A stretch of DNA of 30,446 nt from JAKAXG01 sp035702985 (GTDB lineage Bacteria > Actinomycetota > Acidimicrobiia > Acidimicrobiales > Palsa-688). Below are positions 8,589-16,321 of the stretch, piece after piece (position 1 is the first letter of the stretch; each line of letters opens with the position of its first letter). The notes under the pieces were generated by a model, which made no database searches, had not been told where the DNA came from, and saw nothing but the letters and a program-made list of their open reading frames with translations. Location: contig DASSZD010000034.1 of assembly GCA_035702985.1 (NCBI GenBank), forward strand, positions 1 through 30,446. Reading direction: 5' to 3'. Made by a program: the position numbers and the translations under genes.

Positions 8589-9995
8589 GTGGCCACCCTC
8601 CGACGGCGAAGGCTGCGCTTCCGCCTGACGGCCGCCTTCGCCCTGGCCGGCCTGGTGATCCCGGCCACCCTGTCGGCGTTCACGTACTTCTGGGCCCGCA
8701 CCTACCTGGTGGATCAGCGGGAGAGCTCGGCGGTGCACCAGACGGAGGCCAACGCCGTCCTGGTCGGTACCCTGCTGCGCTCCCCGCGCCCCGACCTGAC
8801 CCGGCTGGTGTCGTCGCTGCAGACCCCCTCCAACGCCCAGGCCGCGGTGTACTACGCCGGGTCCTGGTTCGGCACCTCCCCCACGGCCGGCCCCGACTCG
8901 CTGCCCGCCCCGCTGGTGCAGACCGTCGTCAACGAGGGGAAGGGCGCCCACCAGCGCTTCCAGCCGGGCCGGCGCCAGGAGGTGGCCGTCGGCATCCCGC
9001 TGGGCTCGTCCAACGCCTACTTCGAGATCTTCTCCATGGCCGACCTGACCAGCACCCTGGCCACCCTGCGGTACTCGCTGGCCGCCGGCAGCCTGCTCGG
9101 GTTCCTGGTCAGCCTGGCCATCGGGGCGTGGGGTACCCGCCGGGCCCTGAGACCGCTCCGCGACATCAGCTCGGCCGCCGCGTCCATCGCCTCGGGCCGG
9201 CTGGACGCCCGGCTGGACGCCGGCGGTGACCAGGAGCTGTTCGCCCTGGCCACCGGGTTCAACGCCATGGTCGACACCCTCCAGAAGCGGATCGAGCGCG
9301 ACGCCCGGTTCGCGTCGGACGTGAGCCACGAGCTGCGGTCGCCGTTGACCACGCTGCATTCCGCGGTGGAGGTGATGCGCCGGCGCCGGGCCCAGCTCGA
9401 CGCCCGCTCGGGCCGGGCTCTGGATCTGCTGGGCGACGAGGTGGGCCGCTTCGAGCAACTGGTCGAGGACCTGCTCGAGATATCCCGCTACGACGCCGGG
9501 GTGGCGGCGCTGGACCTGGAGCCGGTCGACGTGGCCAGCCTGACCAGCGGGCTCCTCGCCGAGGCCCGCCAGAAGGTGGACGTGTCGGTGACACCCGGGT
9601 CCGGACCGGCCGACGCCGGGCCGGCCGCCATGGCGGACGGCCGGGTCATCATGGCCGACCGGCGCCGCCTGGAGCAGGCCCTGCGCAACCTGATCCGCAA
9701 CGCCGTCATCCACGCCGGCGGGGTGGCCGCGGCGTCGGTGCACGTGGGGACCGGCCGCACCACCATCGCCATCGAGGACCGGGGGCCCGGCATCCCGGCC
9801 TGCGACCGCGACACGGTGTTCGAGCGGTTCGCCCGGGGCCGGGCCGCCGGCCGGAGATCGTCGGGGCAGGGCGTGGGGCTGGGCCTGGCCCTGGTGGCGG
9901 AGCACGTCGGGCTCCAGGACGGGGAGGTCCGGCTGGAGGACGTGGCGCCGACGGGCTGCCGGTTCGTCATCGACCTGCCCACGAGGCGGCCTTGA
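8589..9995 (+). CDS. Sensor histidine kinase (MtrB-like)
   Basis: The 468-residue kinase has a membrane helix at about 12-33, an extracytoplasmic sensor region to about 155, a second helix around 160-180 (SLAAGSLLGFLVSLAIGAWG), a HAMP linker, the H-box FASDVSHELRSP with phospho-accepting His247, and an ATPase domain with NLIRNAVIH, EDRGPGIP and GVGLGLALV. It should autophosphorylate and pass the phosphate to the upstream response regulator. The GTG lies 9 nt after that gene's stop. Its TGA stop overlaps the TTG start of the lipoprotein gene in TTGA, so the two are probably translationally coupled. The signal sensed is unknown. Confidence 0.93.
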   Translation: MATLRRRRLRFRLTAAFALAGLVIPATLSAFTYFWARTYLVDQRESSAVHQTEANAVLVGTLLRSPRPDLTRLVSSLQTPSNAQAAVYYAGSWFGTSPTAGPDSLPAPLVQTVVNEGKGAHQRFQPGRRQEVAVGIPLGSSNAYFEIFSMADLTSTLATLRYSLAAGSLLGFLVSLAIGAWGTRRALRPLRDISSAAASIASGRLDARLDAGGDQELFALATGFNAMVDTLQKRIERDARFASDVSHELRSPLTTLHSAVEVMRRRRAQLDARSGRALDLLGDEVGRFEQLVEDLLEISRYDAGVAALDLEPVDVASLTSGLLAEARQKVDVSVTPGSGPADAGPAAMADGRVIMADRRRLEQALRNLIRNAVIHAGGVAAASVHVGTGRTTIAIEDRGPGIPACDRDTVFERFARGRAAGRRSSGQGVGLGLALVAEHVGLQDGEVRLEDVAPTGCRFVIDLPTRRP

Positions 9996-10591
9996 CGCCG
10001 GCCCGGCATCGCCTGCTCCTGGCCGGGCTGGGCGTCGGGTTGAGCCTGGCCGCGACGGCGTGCGCCGTCCCCGACCAGCGGTCACCGGTGGTGATCCAGG
10101 GGGCCGGGCTGCCGTCCACCCCCTCCACCGTCGCCGGGTACGTGACCGTCCCCGGCTACCGGATCGCGGTGTACTTCGTGGGCAGCAACAACACCCTGGT
10201 CGGCGTGCCCCGCTCCGATCCGACCGGCCTGGTGACGGTGGCCATGACCGACCTCCTGGCCGGCCCGTCCCGCCAGGAGGCGGCGGGCGGCACCAGCAGC
10301 GCCGTGCCCAGCGGGACCAAGCTGCTGTCGGCCAAGACCTCGGCCGGGACCGCCTACCTCAACTTCAGCTCCCCGCTGACCGGGGTCACCGGCCACGAGG
10401 AACTGCTGGCCTTCGCCCAGATCGTGGTGACCGCCGGCTCCACCCCGGGCGTGGACAGCGTCCAGATCGCGGTGGAGGGCAAGCCGGTCAACGCCCCCAT
10501 GCCGGACGGCACCCTGGCCCAGCGCCCGGTGACCAAGGCGGACTACTCGAGCCTGCTGTCCCGTTCCGGACCCGGGTTGGCGGCCGGGTAG
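9992..10591 (+). CDS. GerMN-domain lipoprotein
   Basis: The 199-residue protein starts at a TTG that overlaps the kinase stop (TTGA). A basic N-terminus and hydrophobic stretch (LLLAGLGVGLSLAATAC) end in a lipobox with Cys24, so it should be lipid-anchored on the outer membrane face. The rest matches the GerMN fold: YRIAVYFVGSNNTLVGVPR, a TDLLAGPSRQEAAGG segment, TSAGTAYLNFSSPL and AFAQIVVTAGSTPGVDSVQIAVEGKPV. GerMN domains occur in GerM and LpqB. LpqB genes lie directly after mtrAB and their proteins modulate the MtrB kinase; this protein has only the GerMN part and lacks the long C-terminal LpqB half. It may tune the kinase encoded before it. Confidence 0.82.
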   Translation: MTPARHRLLLAGLGVGLSLAATACAVPDQRSPVVIQGAGLPSTPSTVAGYVTVPGYRIAVYFVGSNNTLVGVPRSDPTGLVTVAMTDLLAGPSRQEAAGGTSSAVPSGTKLLSAKTSAGTAYLNFSSPLTGVTGHEELLAFAQIVVTAGSTPGVDSVQIAVEGKPVNAPMPDGTLAQRPVTKADYSSLLSRSGPGLAAG

Positions 10592-10655
10592 GACTGTCAC
10601 CAAACGTCCATCCGACGGCAGCCGAACCGCCAGGCCACCGGATCAGGATGGAATC

Positions 10656-11054
10656 ATGCAATCCATCCTCTCCACCTACCACCGGCCGCGGACCGCGGGT
10701 CCCCGGCGCCGGGTGGCGGCGACGGTGAGATGCGGGGGCAGCCTGGACCGCGGGAACCGGAACCTCTTCCTCGATGACGTGGCGGCCATGGCCGGCCGGG
10801 GCGCGGTGGTGGTCGATCTGCGGGCGGTCCGTTTCTTCGATTCGGCCGGGCTGCGGGCCCTGGTGGCGGCCATCCACCGGGTGCACGACCGGGGCGGCCG
10901 TATCTGGCTGCGCTGCCTGCCCGGACCGGTGGCCAGCCGCCTGACCGAGGCCGGCGTCCAGCACCTGGCACCCATCGACCTGGCCTGCCGGCGCCTGGCC
11001 CGTCCCGCCGGGGAGCGCCTCCGCCAAGCGGCGCCGGCCACACCGTCGGCCTGA
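10656..11054 (+). CDS. STAS-domain protein (anti-anti-sigma factor-like)
   Basis: The 132-residue product contains a STAS domain with the core VVVDLRAVRFFDSAGLRAL, where Ser63 in the DSAGL motif is the site phosphorylated by anti-sigma kinases in SpoIIAA-type proteins. In this family the unphosphorylated protein binds an anti-sigma factor and frees the sigma factor. No cognate kinase or sigma factor is in the window. The C-terminal tail (RRLARPAGERLRQAAPATPSA) is basic and alanine-rich. The gene lies 64 nt after the lipoprotein gene on the same strand and may be read with it. AGGATGG just upstream can act as a ribosome site for the ATG at 10656. Confidence 0.85.
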   Translation: MQSILSTYHRPRTAGPRRRVAATVRCGGSLDRGNRNLFLDDVAAMAGRGAVVVDLRAVRFFDSAGLRALVAAIHRVHDRGGRIWLRCLPGPVASRLTEAGVQHLAPIDLACRRLARPAGERLRQAAPATPSA

Positions 11055-11078
11055 GCCCCGCCGGCCCGGCCGACGGTG

Positions 11079-11090
11079 CTCCGTCCGGAG
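11079..11090. terminator. Short palindrome between convergent genes
   Basis: CTCCG-tc-CGGAG lies in the 38-nt gap between the converging STAS and DUF3566-like genes. There is no T-tract. It is a possible bidirectional terminator. Confidence 0.25.
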
Positions 11091-11092
11091 TC

Positions 11093-11536
11093 CTAGCGGG
11101 TCGGCACCGGCGGCGAGTTGGGTACCGCCGCGCCGGGCCGCGCCGGGTTGACCGGGGGCCGGGCGGTGGCCGACCGGCGGGCCCGTTCCGGCTGGGCCTC
11201 CACCGAGGCGGCGGCCGGAAGGCGGGCGGACAGGCCACCGGTCAGCACCGCGATGCGGTTGTAGATGGTGGCCCCGATCAGGGCCAGGGCCACTCCCAGC
11301 AGGCTCAACGCCGCGGCCAGGGCGGCGGCTCCGGCCACGAACATGGTGACCGTCAGGTGGAAGTGCTTGTCGCTGAACACGGTGACGGCCACCCGGTCGA
11401 CGTCCTTGACGATGCCGAAGCTGCCCCCGATCACGTACAGCACGAAGGCGCCGGCCGCCACCAGGGCCACCACCACGACGGCGAAGGCCGCCGTCACCCT
11501 GGCCGTGGAACCGAGCCCGATCTTCCGCAGAATCAC
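11093..11536 (-). CDS. DUF3566-like two-helix membrane protein
   Basis: The 147-residue product has two membrane helices, at about 11-34 (VTAAFAVVVVALVAAGAFVLYVI) and 70-95 (VAGAAALAAALSLLGVALALIG), separated by an extracellular loop with DVDRVAVTVFSDKHFHLT. It then has GATIYNRIAVLTGGLSARL, which resembles the end of the DUF3566 domain (L-x-A-x-LYN-x-x-A-x-L-x-GG). The last 45 residues are a Pro/Ala/Arg-rich tail. DUF3566 proteins are actinobacterial, often near gyrA, and have no settled function. The GTG at 11536 was chosen because AAAGGA lies just upstream and the protein then begins MILRKIGLGS. It follows the S51 peptidase gene by 82 nt on the same strand. Confidence 0.65.
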   Translation of the reverse strand: MILRKIGLGSTARVTAAFAVVVVALVAAGAFVLYVIGGSFGIVKDVDRVAVTVFSDKHFHLTVTMFVAGAAALAAALSLLGVALALIGATIYNRIAVLTGGLSARLPAAASVEAQPERARRSATARPPVNPARPGAAVPNSPPVPTR

Positions 11537-11618
11537 CCGTCCTTTATTCCCGGCGACGGTGGCGGCCGGGCCGCGGTCCGGTCGCGAAACGGTTACGAAC
11601 CGGCCGCGCCGGCCGGGC

Positions 11619-12314
11619 CTAGCGGCTGGCCAGCGCGTCCAGCCCGGTGGCCCGGGCGTCCACGTACACGGTGACCTGCCCGGCACCGGCCGACCGCCAC
11701 GACCCGTCGGGGTCCCGGATCAGGGCGGTGCGCTCGTCGATGGCGGCGATGCGCAGGTGCCCGGTGGCCAGCTGGACGGTCCGGTGGGCCTTCTCCGGCG
11801 ACCAGGTGTCGTAGTGGGGTAGCACCGCCACCCCCCTGATCAGGCCCAGGCCCAGGGTGAGGGCCCCGCCCCGGGCGTCGACCATGGGGTCGCCCAGGAC
11901 CATGGCCCCGGCCGAGGAGCCGGCCACCGTGGCGCCCGAGCGCCAGGCTTCCTCCAGGGCCGACCACACCGGCGTGTCCTTGAGCACCGAGCGCAGGTGC
12001 ATCGGGGACCCGCCGCCCAGGTAGATGAACCGGGCGGAACGGACCCGCTCGGCGGCCGCCGGGTCCATGGCGTCGGGCCGGGAGACGACCATGAGGCCGG
12101 AGGCCACCGCGCCGAACCCGGCGAACCACCGCTGCGCCGTCTCCACGGCCCGTTCCGGGTGCTGGTAGGCGGCGGCGGTGGGCAGGACCAGCACCTCGGC
12201 CCGCCCGGATCCCTCCCACAACTGCTCGTCGAAGCTGCACCCTTCGGTCCACTCCGCCCCGCCCACCAGGGCCAGGGGACCGGGGCCGGCGGGGTGCGTG
12301 CTCGGGTGGTTCAT
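11619..12314 (-). CDS. Peptidase S51 / cyanophycinase-like family protein
   Basis: The 231-residue cytoplasmic protein has the class-I glutamine-amidotransferase-like fold of the S51 family: a start GPLALVGGAEW, the segment VLVLPTAAAYQHPE, RFIYLGGGSPMHLRSVL, and the nucleophile elbow AGSSAGAM with Ser134. Family members include dipeptidase E and cyanophycinase. The exact substrate cannot be told, and no cyanophycin synthetase gene is in the window. The ATG at 12314 was chosen over a GTG three codons earlier because a TACGGT hexamer ends 7 nt before it and overlaps the GTG. It is divergent from the mutase gene and precedes the DUF3566-like gene. Confidence 0.82.
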   Translation of the reverse strand: MNHPSTHPAGPGPLALVGGAEWTEGCSFDEQLWEGSGRAEVLVLPTAAAYQHPERAVETAQRWFAGFGAVASGLMVVSRPDAMDPAAAERVRSARFIYLGGGSPMHLRSVLKDTPVWSALEEAWRSGATVAGSSAGAMVLGDPMVDARGGALTLGLGLIRGVAVLPHYDTWSPEKAHRTVQLATGHLRIAAIDERTALIRDPDGSWRSAGAGQVTVYVDARATGLDALASR

Positions 12315-12321
12315 CGGCGTC

Positions 12322-12327
12322 ACCGTA
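12322..12327 (-). promoter_or_regulatory. -10 hexamer of S51 peptidase gene (leaderless)
   Basis: On the minus strand TACGGT is followed by 7 nt and the ATG at 12314. The hexamer overlaps an alternative GTG start, which argues against that start. Confidence 0.5.
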
Positions 12328-12478
12328 GCGGCTGGCCGCCGGGGGCCGGCGACAGGGCGCGCGCCGTCACATCGGCGCTGCCCCAGCCGGGCCTGACGGG
12401 CGACGAGATCACCCTCGTACGCCCGCCGTCACCGGCCCGGGGTGATAGCCCCCTTCTCCGTGTGGGCTGCACTGTAGC

Positions 12479-12490
12479 GGCGCCGGCGCC
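12479..12490. repeat. 12-bp perfect palindrome upstream of mutase
   Basis: GGCGCCGGCGCC is self-complementary and lies 46 nt before the mutase ATG, in the 222-nt gap between the divergent S51 and mutase genes. It could be an operator, but a GC-only palindrome is weak evidence in such GC-rich DNA. No cobalamin riboswitch was recognised in the gap. Confidence 0.25.
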
Positions 12491-12536
12491 GGTCCCGCTG
12501 GTCCGGGCGGCACGACTCGGCGAGAATGAGGAAACC

Positions 12537-14600
12537 ATGGAAGGCCAGCCCCGCCCGACCGTCGCCGCCGGCGACAGAACCAGCCCCACCGCCGCCGGCG
12601 TGACCCCCGCCGGTGCTCCCGGCGCCCACCCCGACCGGCCCTGGGTGATGCGCACCTACTCGGGCCACTCCACGGCCCAGGCGTCCAACCGGCTGTACCG
12701 GACCAACCTGGCCAAGGGCCAGACCGGCCTGTCGATCGCCTTCGACCTGCCCACCCAGACCGGCTACGACCCTGATGCCCCCCTGGCTCGGGGCGAGGTC
12801 GGCAAGGTGGGGGTGCCGGTGGTCCACAGGGGGCACATGGCCGAGCTCATGGACGGCATCCCGCTGGGCGAGATGAACACGTCCATGACCATCAACGCCA
12901 CCGCCGCCTGGCTGCTCGGGCTCTACGTGAACCGGGCCGACGAGACCGGGGTGGACCGCCGCCGGCTGGCCGGGACCACCCAGAACGACATCGTCAAGGA
13001 GTACCTGTCGCGCGGCACCTACATCTTCCCGCCGGCCCCCAGCCGCCGGCTGACGGTGGACACCATCGCCTGGACGGTCCGCCACGCCCCCCGCTGGAAC
13101 CCCATCAACGTCTGCAGCTACCACCTCCAGGAGGCCGGGGCCACCCCGGTGCAGGAGCTGGCCTTCGCCCTGGCCACCGCCATCGGGGTGGTGGACGCGG
13201 TGCGCGACTCCGGCCAGCTGGACGACCGGGAGCTGCCGGCCGTGGTCGGCCGCATCTCGTTCTTCTGCAACGCCGGCATCCGCTTCGTGGAGGAGGCCTG
13301 CAAGATGCGGGCCTTCACCGCCATGTGGGACCGGCTGTGCCTGGAGCGGTGGGGGGTGGAGGACCCCAAGCTGAGGAGGTTCCGCTACGGCGTGCAGGTG
13401 AACTCGCTGGGCCTGACCGAGCAGCAGCCGGAGAACAACGTGCCCCGCATCGTGCTCGAGGCCCTCGGCGTCACCCTGTCCCGGGGGGCTCGGGCCCGGG
13501 CCCTGCAGCTGCCGGCGTGGAACGAGGCCCTGGGCCTGCCCCACCCGTGGGACCAGCAGTGGTCGCTGCGGATCCAGCAGATCCTGGCCCTGGAGACCGA
13601 CCTGCTCGAATACGGCGACATACTGGACGGCTCCCACGTGGTCGAGGCCCGGACCGCCGAGCTGGTCGGCGGGGCCACCGCCGAGCTGGACGACATCCTG
13701 GCCCGGGGCGGGGCCTTCGAGGCCATCGAGACCATGAAGACCCGGCTGGTGGCCAGCCAGTCGGAACGGACCCGCCGCATCGAATCCGGGGACCTGCCCG
13801 TCGTCGGCGTCAACCGGTTCACCACCACCGAGCCGTCGCCCCTCGGCGGCGACGAGTCGGTGCTGACCGTCGACCCGGCCGTCGAGGCGCACCTGGTCGA
13901 CGACGTGCAGAGGTGGCGGGCCGGCCGGGACCGCGGCGCCGTCGCCCGGGCCCTGGACGACCTCAAGCGGGCGGCCGAGACCGGGGACAACGTCATGCCG
14001 GCCACCATCGCCCTGGCCGCCGCCGGCGGCACGACCGGGGAGTGGGCCGACGCCCTGCGCCAGGTGTTCGGCGAGTACCGCGCCCCCACCGGCATCGGGA
14101 CGGGGGCCACCGACGCCGCCGGGCGCACCGGCATGGACCAGGCCCGCGAGACCATCAGATCCATCGCCGCCGGCCGCCACGGCGCACCGCCCCGCCTGCT
14201 GGTGGCCAAGCCGGGCCTCGACGGCCACTCCAACGGGGCGGAGCAGATCGCGGTGGCCGCCCGCGACGCCGGCTTCGAGGTCATCTACCAGGGCATCCGC
14301 CAGACCCCCGAGCAGATCGCGGCGGTGGCCCGGGACGAGGACGTGGATGTGGTCGGGCTGTCGATCCTCTCCGGCAGCCATCTCGACCTGGTGGCCGAGG
14401 TGACGGATCGGCTGGGGGCCAACGGCGTGGACGCCCCGGTGGTGGTGGGTGGCATCATCCCCGCCGAGGACGCCGCCAAGCTCAAGGACCGGGGGGTGGC
14501 CGCGGTCTACACCCCCAAGGATTTCGAGCTGGGCCGGATCATGGCCGAACTGGCCCGGCTGGCCGACCTGACCGCCGGGCCGGCGTCGGCTGAACTGTAG
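12537..14600 (+). CDS. meaA: B12-dependent acyl-CoA mutase, ethylmalonyl-CoA mutase (MeaA) type
   Basis: The 687-residue product joins the mutase TIM barrel and the cobalamin-binding domain in one chain. The barrel shows RTYSGHSTAQASNRLYRTN, GLSIAFDLPTQTGYDPD, EMNTSMTINATAAWLL, GTTQNDIVKEYLSRGTYIFPP and NPINVCSYHLQEAGATP. The B12 domain has LDGHSNGAEQI (D-x-H-x-x-G, axial His564) and LSILSGSHLDLV. TQTGYDPD (methylmalonyl-CoA mutases have THRGYDSD) and SILSGSH point to the MeaA/ethylmalonyl-CoA mutase group, which rearranges ethylmalonyl-CoA to methylsuccinyl-CoA. Residues 1-36 are a low-complexity extension. GAGGA lies before the ATG at 12537. Crotonyl-CoA carboxylase/reductase, its usual partner, is not in the window. 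A related mutase specificity cannot be excluded. Confidence 0.88.
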   Translation: MEGQPRPTVAAGDRTSPTAAGVTPAGAPGAHPDRPWVMRTYSGHSTAQASNRLYRTNLAKGQTGLSIAFDLPTQTGYDPDAPLARGEVGKVGVPVVHRGHMAELMDGIPLGEMNTSMTINATAAWLLGLYVNRADETGVDRRRLAGTTQNDIVKEYLSRGTYIFPPAPSRRLTVDTIAWTVRHAPRWNPINVCSYHLQEAGATPVQELAFALATAIGVVDAVRDSGQLDDRELPAVVGRISFFCNAGIRFVEEACKMRAFTAMWDRLCLERWGVEDPKLRRFRYGVQVNSLGLTEQQPENNVPRIVLEALGVTLSRGARARALQLPAWNEALGLPHPWDQQWSLRIQQILALETDLLEYGDILDGSHVVEARTAELVGGATAELDDILARGGAFEAIETMKTRLVASQSERTRRIESGDLPVVGVNRFTTTEPSPLGGDESVLTVDPAVEAHLVDDVQRWRAGRDRGAVARALDDLKRAAETGDNVMPATIALAAAGGTTGEWADALRQVFGEYRAPTGIGTGATDAAGRTGMDQARETIRSIAAGRHGAPPRLLVAKPGLDGHSNGAEQIAVAARDAGFEVIYQGIRQTPEQIAAVARDEDVDVVGLSILSGSHLDLVAEVTDRLGANGVDAPVVVGGIIPAEDAAKLKDRGVAAVYTPKDFELGRIMAELARLADLTAGPASAEL

Positions 14601-14605
14601 GGCCC

Positions 14606-15523
14606 ATGGACGTCGACGAACCGGTCAGCCAGCCCACCGAGCCGGGCGGAACCGGCCGGGTGAGCGCTCCGGACCAGCCGGATGACCCGACCGACCAGTC
14701 CCAGTGGCACCGCAAGGCCCTGTGGGCGGCGGTGCGGGCGGTGGTGGTGCTGCTGATAGCCGCCGCCGCCTACCCGTCGGTGGTCCCCACCAGGCACGCC
14801 GAGCGGAACCGGATGGCCCGGCTGGTCCCCACCAGGTCCGGGCTCCCCACCTACGACAAGGCCACCCCCAAGGCCGGGGAGCAGCCCGACACCTCCACCA
14901 AGGTCGCCGCGGTCAACGCGGCGGCCAAGAAGTCCCCGGGAGGCACCGGGATCTACTCGATCGAGTGGTCCCCCGACCAGACCTCCGGGGCCGGGGTCAT
15001 CGCCTTCCTGCTGCCCACCCCGGCCGCCGCCGGGACGGCGATGGGTCAGATCGAGTCCCAGCAGCTGGGCGCCAAGTCCTACTCGGTCGACCAGCTCAAC
15101 CGGGTGTCCACCTTCAAGGTGGCCGCCGTGCCGGGCTCGGCCGGATCCGTCTACCACCCGGCCAAGGTGGGTGGGCCCCCCGGTCTCGCCGTCACCGCCT
15201 TCCGCTACGGGCGGGTGGTGGCCATGGACGAGATCGCCAACGTCGACGCCACATCGGTACAGGCCGACGTGGAGAAGCTGACCGCCCTGGAGTACTCGAG
15301 GCTCAAGAGCGTCGGCCCCAACTTCACTTTGGAGGTCACCCGGATCCCGCTGGCCGGGACCATCGCCTGGGGGGTGGGCGCCGTTCTCCTGGCAGCCCTG
15401 GTGTCGCTGATCCCCCTGGACCGGTACCGCCGGCAGCTGAACCGGCAGAAGGCCTACGAGGCGGAGATGGCCAACAAGGTCCTGGTGGGCCGGAAGGTGG
15501 TGGCCACCAAACACCGGCGCTGA
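14606..15523 (+). CDS. Hypothetical membrane protein, two helices
   Basis: The family is not recognised. The 305-residue product has an acidic, Pro-rich N-terminal tail, a membrane helix at about 41-60 (WAAVRAVVVLLIAAAAYPSVV), an extracellular domain of about 190 residues, a second helix near 252-272 (AGTIAWGVGAVLLAALVSLIPL), and a basic C-terminal tail (RYRRQLNRQKAYEAEMANK). The middle domain has GIYSIEWSPDQTSGAGVIAFLLPTPA and a PAKVGGPPGLAVTAFRYGRVVAM stretch, which suggests a secreted beta-rich sensor or binding domain. The ATG lies 5 nt after the mutase stop, so it is very likely co-transcribed with the mutase; whether they are functionally linked is unknown. Confidence 0.75.
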   Translation: MDVDEPVSQPTEPGGTGRVSAPDQPDDPTDQSQWHRKALWAAVRAVVVLLIAAAAYPSVVPTRHAERNRMARLVPTRSGLPTYDKATPKAGEQPDTSTKVAAVNAAAKKSPGGTGIYSIEWSPDQTSGAGVIAFLLPTPAAAGTAMGQIESQQLGAKSYSVDQLNRVSTFKVAAVPGSAGSVYHPAKVGGPPGLAVTAFRYGRVVAMDEIANVDATSVQADVEKLTALEYSRLKSVGPNFTLEVTRIPLAGTIAWGVGAVLLAALVSLIPLDRYRRQLNRQKAYEAEMANKVLVGRKVVATKHRR

Positions 15524-15552
15524 GCCGGGGACTGCTACCGTCGCCGGCTGCC

Positions 15553-16242
15553 ATGTGGTTCCCGCTGTTCGTCGACCCCCGGCTGGCCACGCCCCCCGGC
15601 GACCCGGTCCCCCCGGTCCTGCAGTGGTTGGACGGCGCCGGCGCCGTCACCGTGGGGACGGCGGCCGACGCCGCCGAGGTCAACCCCGGTGACCTGGTGG
15701 ACCTGGTGGGTGAGTCGCAGGGCAACCCGCTGATCCGGGTGCTGGACTTCGTGGCCACCTCGATGGCGGCGCTCGACGACAGCCGCCCCGAACAGGCAGT
15801 CCGGGGGGCCCGGGCCCGGACCAGGGCTACCCCGGTCACCGGGCCCGACGAGGGGGCCGCCACACCGGAGGCCCAGCGCCTGGTGACGGTCCTGGCCTCG
15901 GCGGCCCGCCAGGACCTGCGGTCCGCTCCGGTGGTGGACGTGGTCGTCGTCGTGGACGACGACCTGCCGGTGATCCTGACCGTGGACCGGGCGGTGGCGG
16001 GACCGGGCACCGAGGCCCTGCTCGACAGCGGCCGGTACCGGGTCATCGGCAAGGTCTGCGAGGTGATCGGCCCCGGTGAGGGCATCAGCCTGCTGCGTCG
16101 CACCCTGCTCTCGGCCACCGGGCTGGACGGCGGCCGGGACATGCTGGCCGAGCTGGCGGCCGGCGGCGCCGACCTGGCCATGACCGACCCGGTGGTGGAG
16201 GGTCCGGCCCTGGCGGTCATCCCCCTCGCCATCCTCATCTGA
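15553..16242 (+). CDS. Uncharacterised protein, weak resemblance to DUF6414
   Basis: The 229-residue soluble protein begins MWFPLFVDPRL and ends ALAVIPLAILI. It has an acidic beta-strand-like stretch (VVDVVVVVDDDLPVILTVD), then SGRYRVIGKVCEVIGPGEGISLLRRTLL. A conserved GKV-x-x-V-I segment followed by a leucine-rich strand and a terminal IPLAI is what I recall of DUF6414 proteins, but this is memory and not a search. There is no signal peptide. It follows the membrane protein gene by 29 nt on the same strand. TACCGT lies 11 nt before the ATG and may be a promoter. Function unknown. Confidence 0.7.
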   Translation: MWFPLFVDPRLATPPGDPVPPVLQWLDGAGAVTVGTAADAAEVNPGDLVDLVGESQGNPLIRVLDFVATSMAALDDSRPEQAVRGARARTRATPVTGPDEGAATPEAQRLVTVLASAARQDLRSAPVVDVVVVVDDDLPVILTVDRAVAGPGTEALLDSGRYRVIGKVCEVIGPGEGISLLRRTLLSATGLDGGRDMLAELAAGGADLAMTDPVVEGPALAVIPLAILI

Positions 16243-16289
16243 AAAAGGGACGACCTGGAAGGGCAGGCGACTGCGGAACCGTCCGGGGT

Positions 16290-16295
16290 TATGCT
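16290..16295 (+). promoter_or_regulatory. Possible -10 (TATGCT) of the LQRxAGN gene
   Basis: TATGCT lies 26 nt before the ATG at 16322. The expected transcript would carry a short leader with GAGGGGGTGG, a plausible ribosome site. This is unlike the leaderless starts in the rest of the window. No -35 box is clear. Confidence 0.35.
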
Positions 16296-16321
16296 GCAGC
16301 CGGAATCGAGGGGGTGGCAGG

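Noticed and set aside
11997..12536. The mutase frame is open for 180 codons before the chosen ATG.
   Set aside because: It crosses the S51 gene on the opposite strand and has no mutase-like sequence; a ribosome site and the ATG at 12537 fit the family.
12324..12536. Searched for a cobalamin riboswitch before the B12 mutase.
   Set aside because: No B12-box-like conserved core was recognised and the gap is short.
14704..15552. An open frame leads into the 229-residue protein from within the preceding gene.
   Set aside because: Its upstream part is an out-of-frame reading of the two-helix membrane protein gene with Gly/Arg-rich composition.
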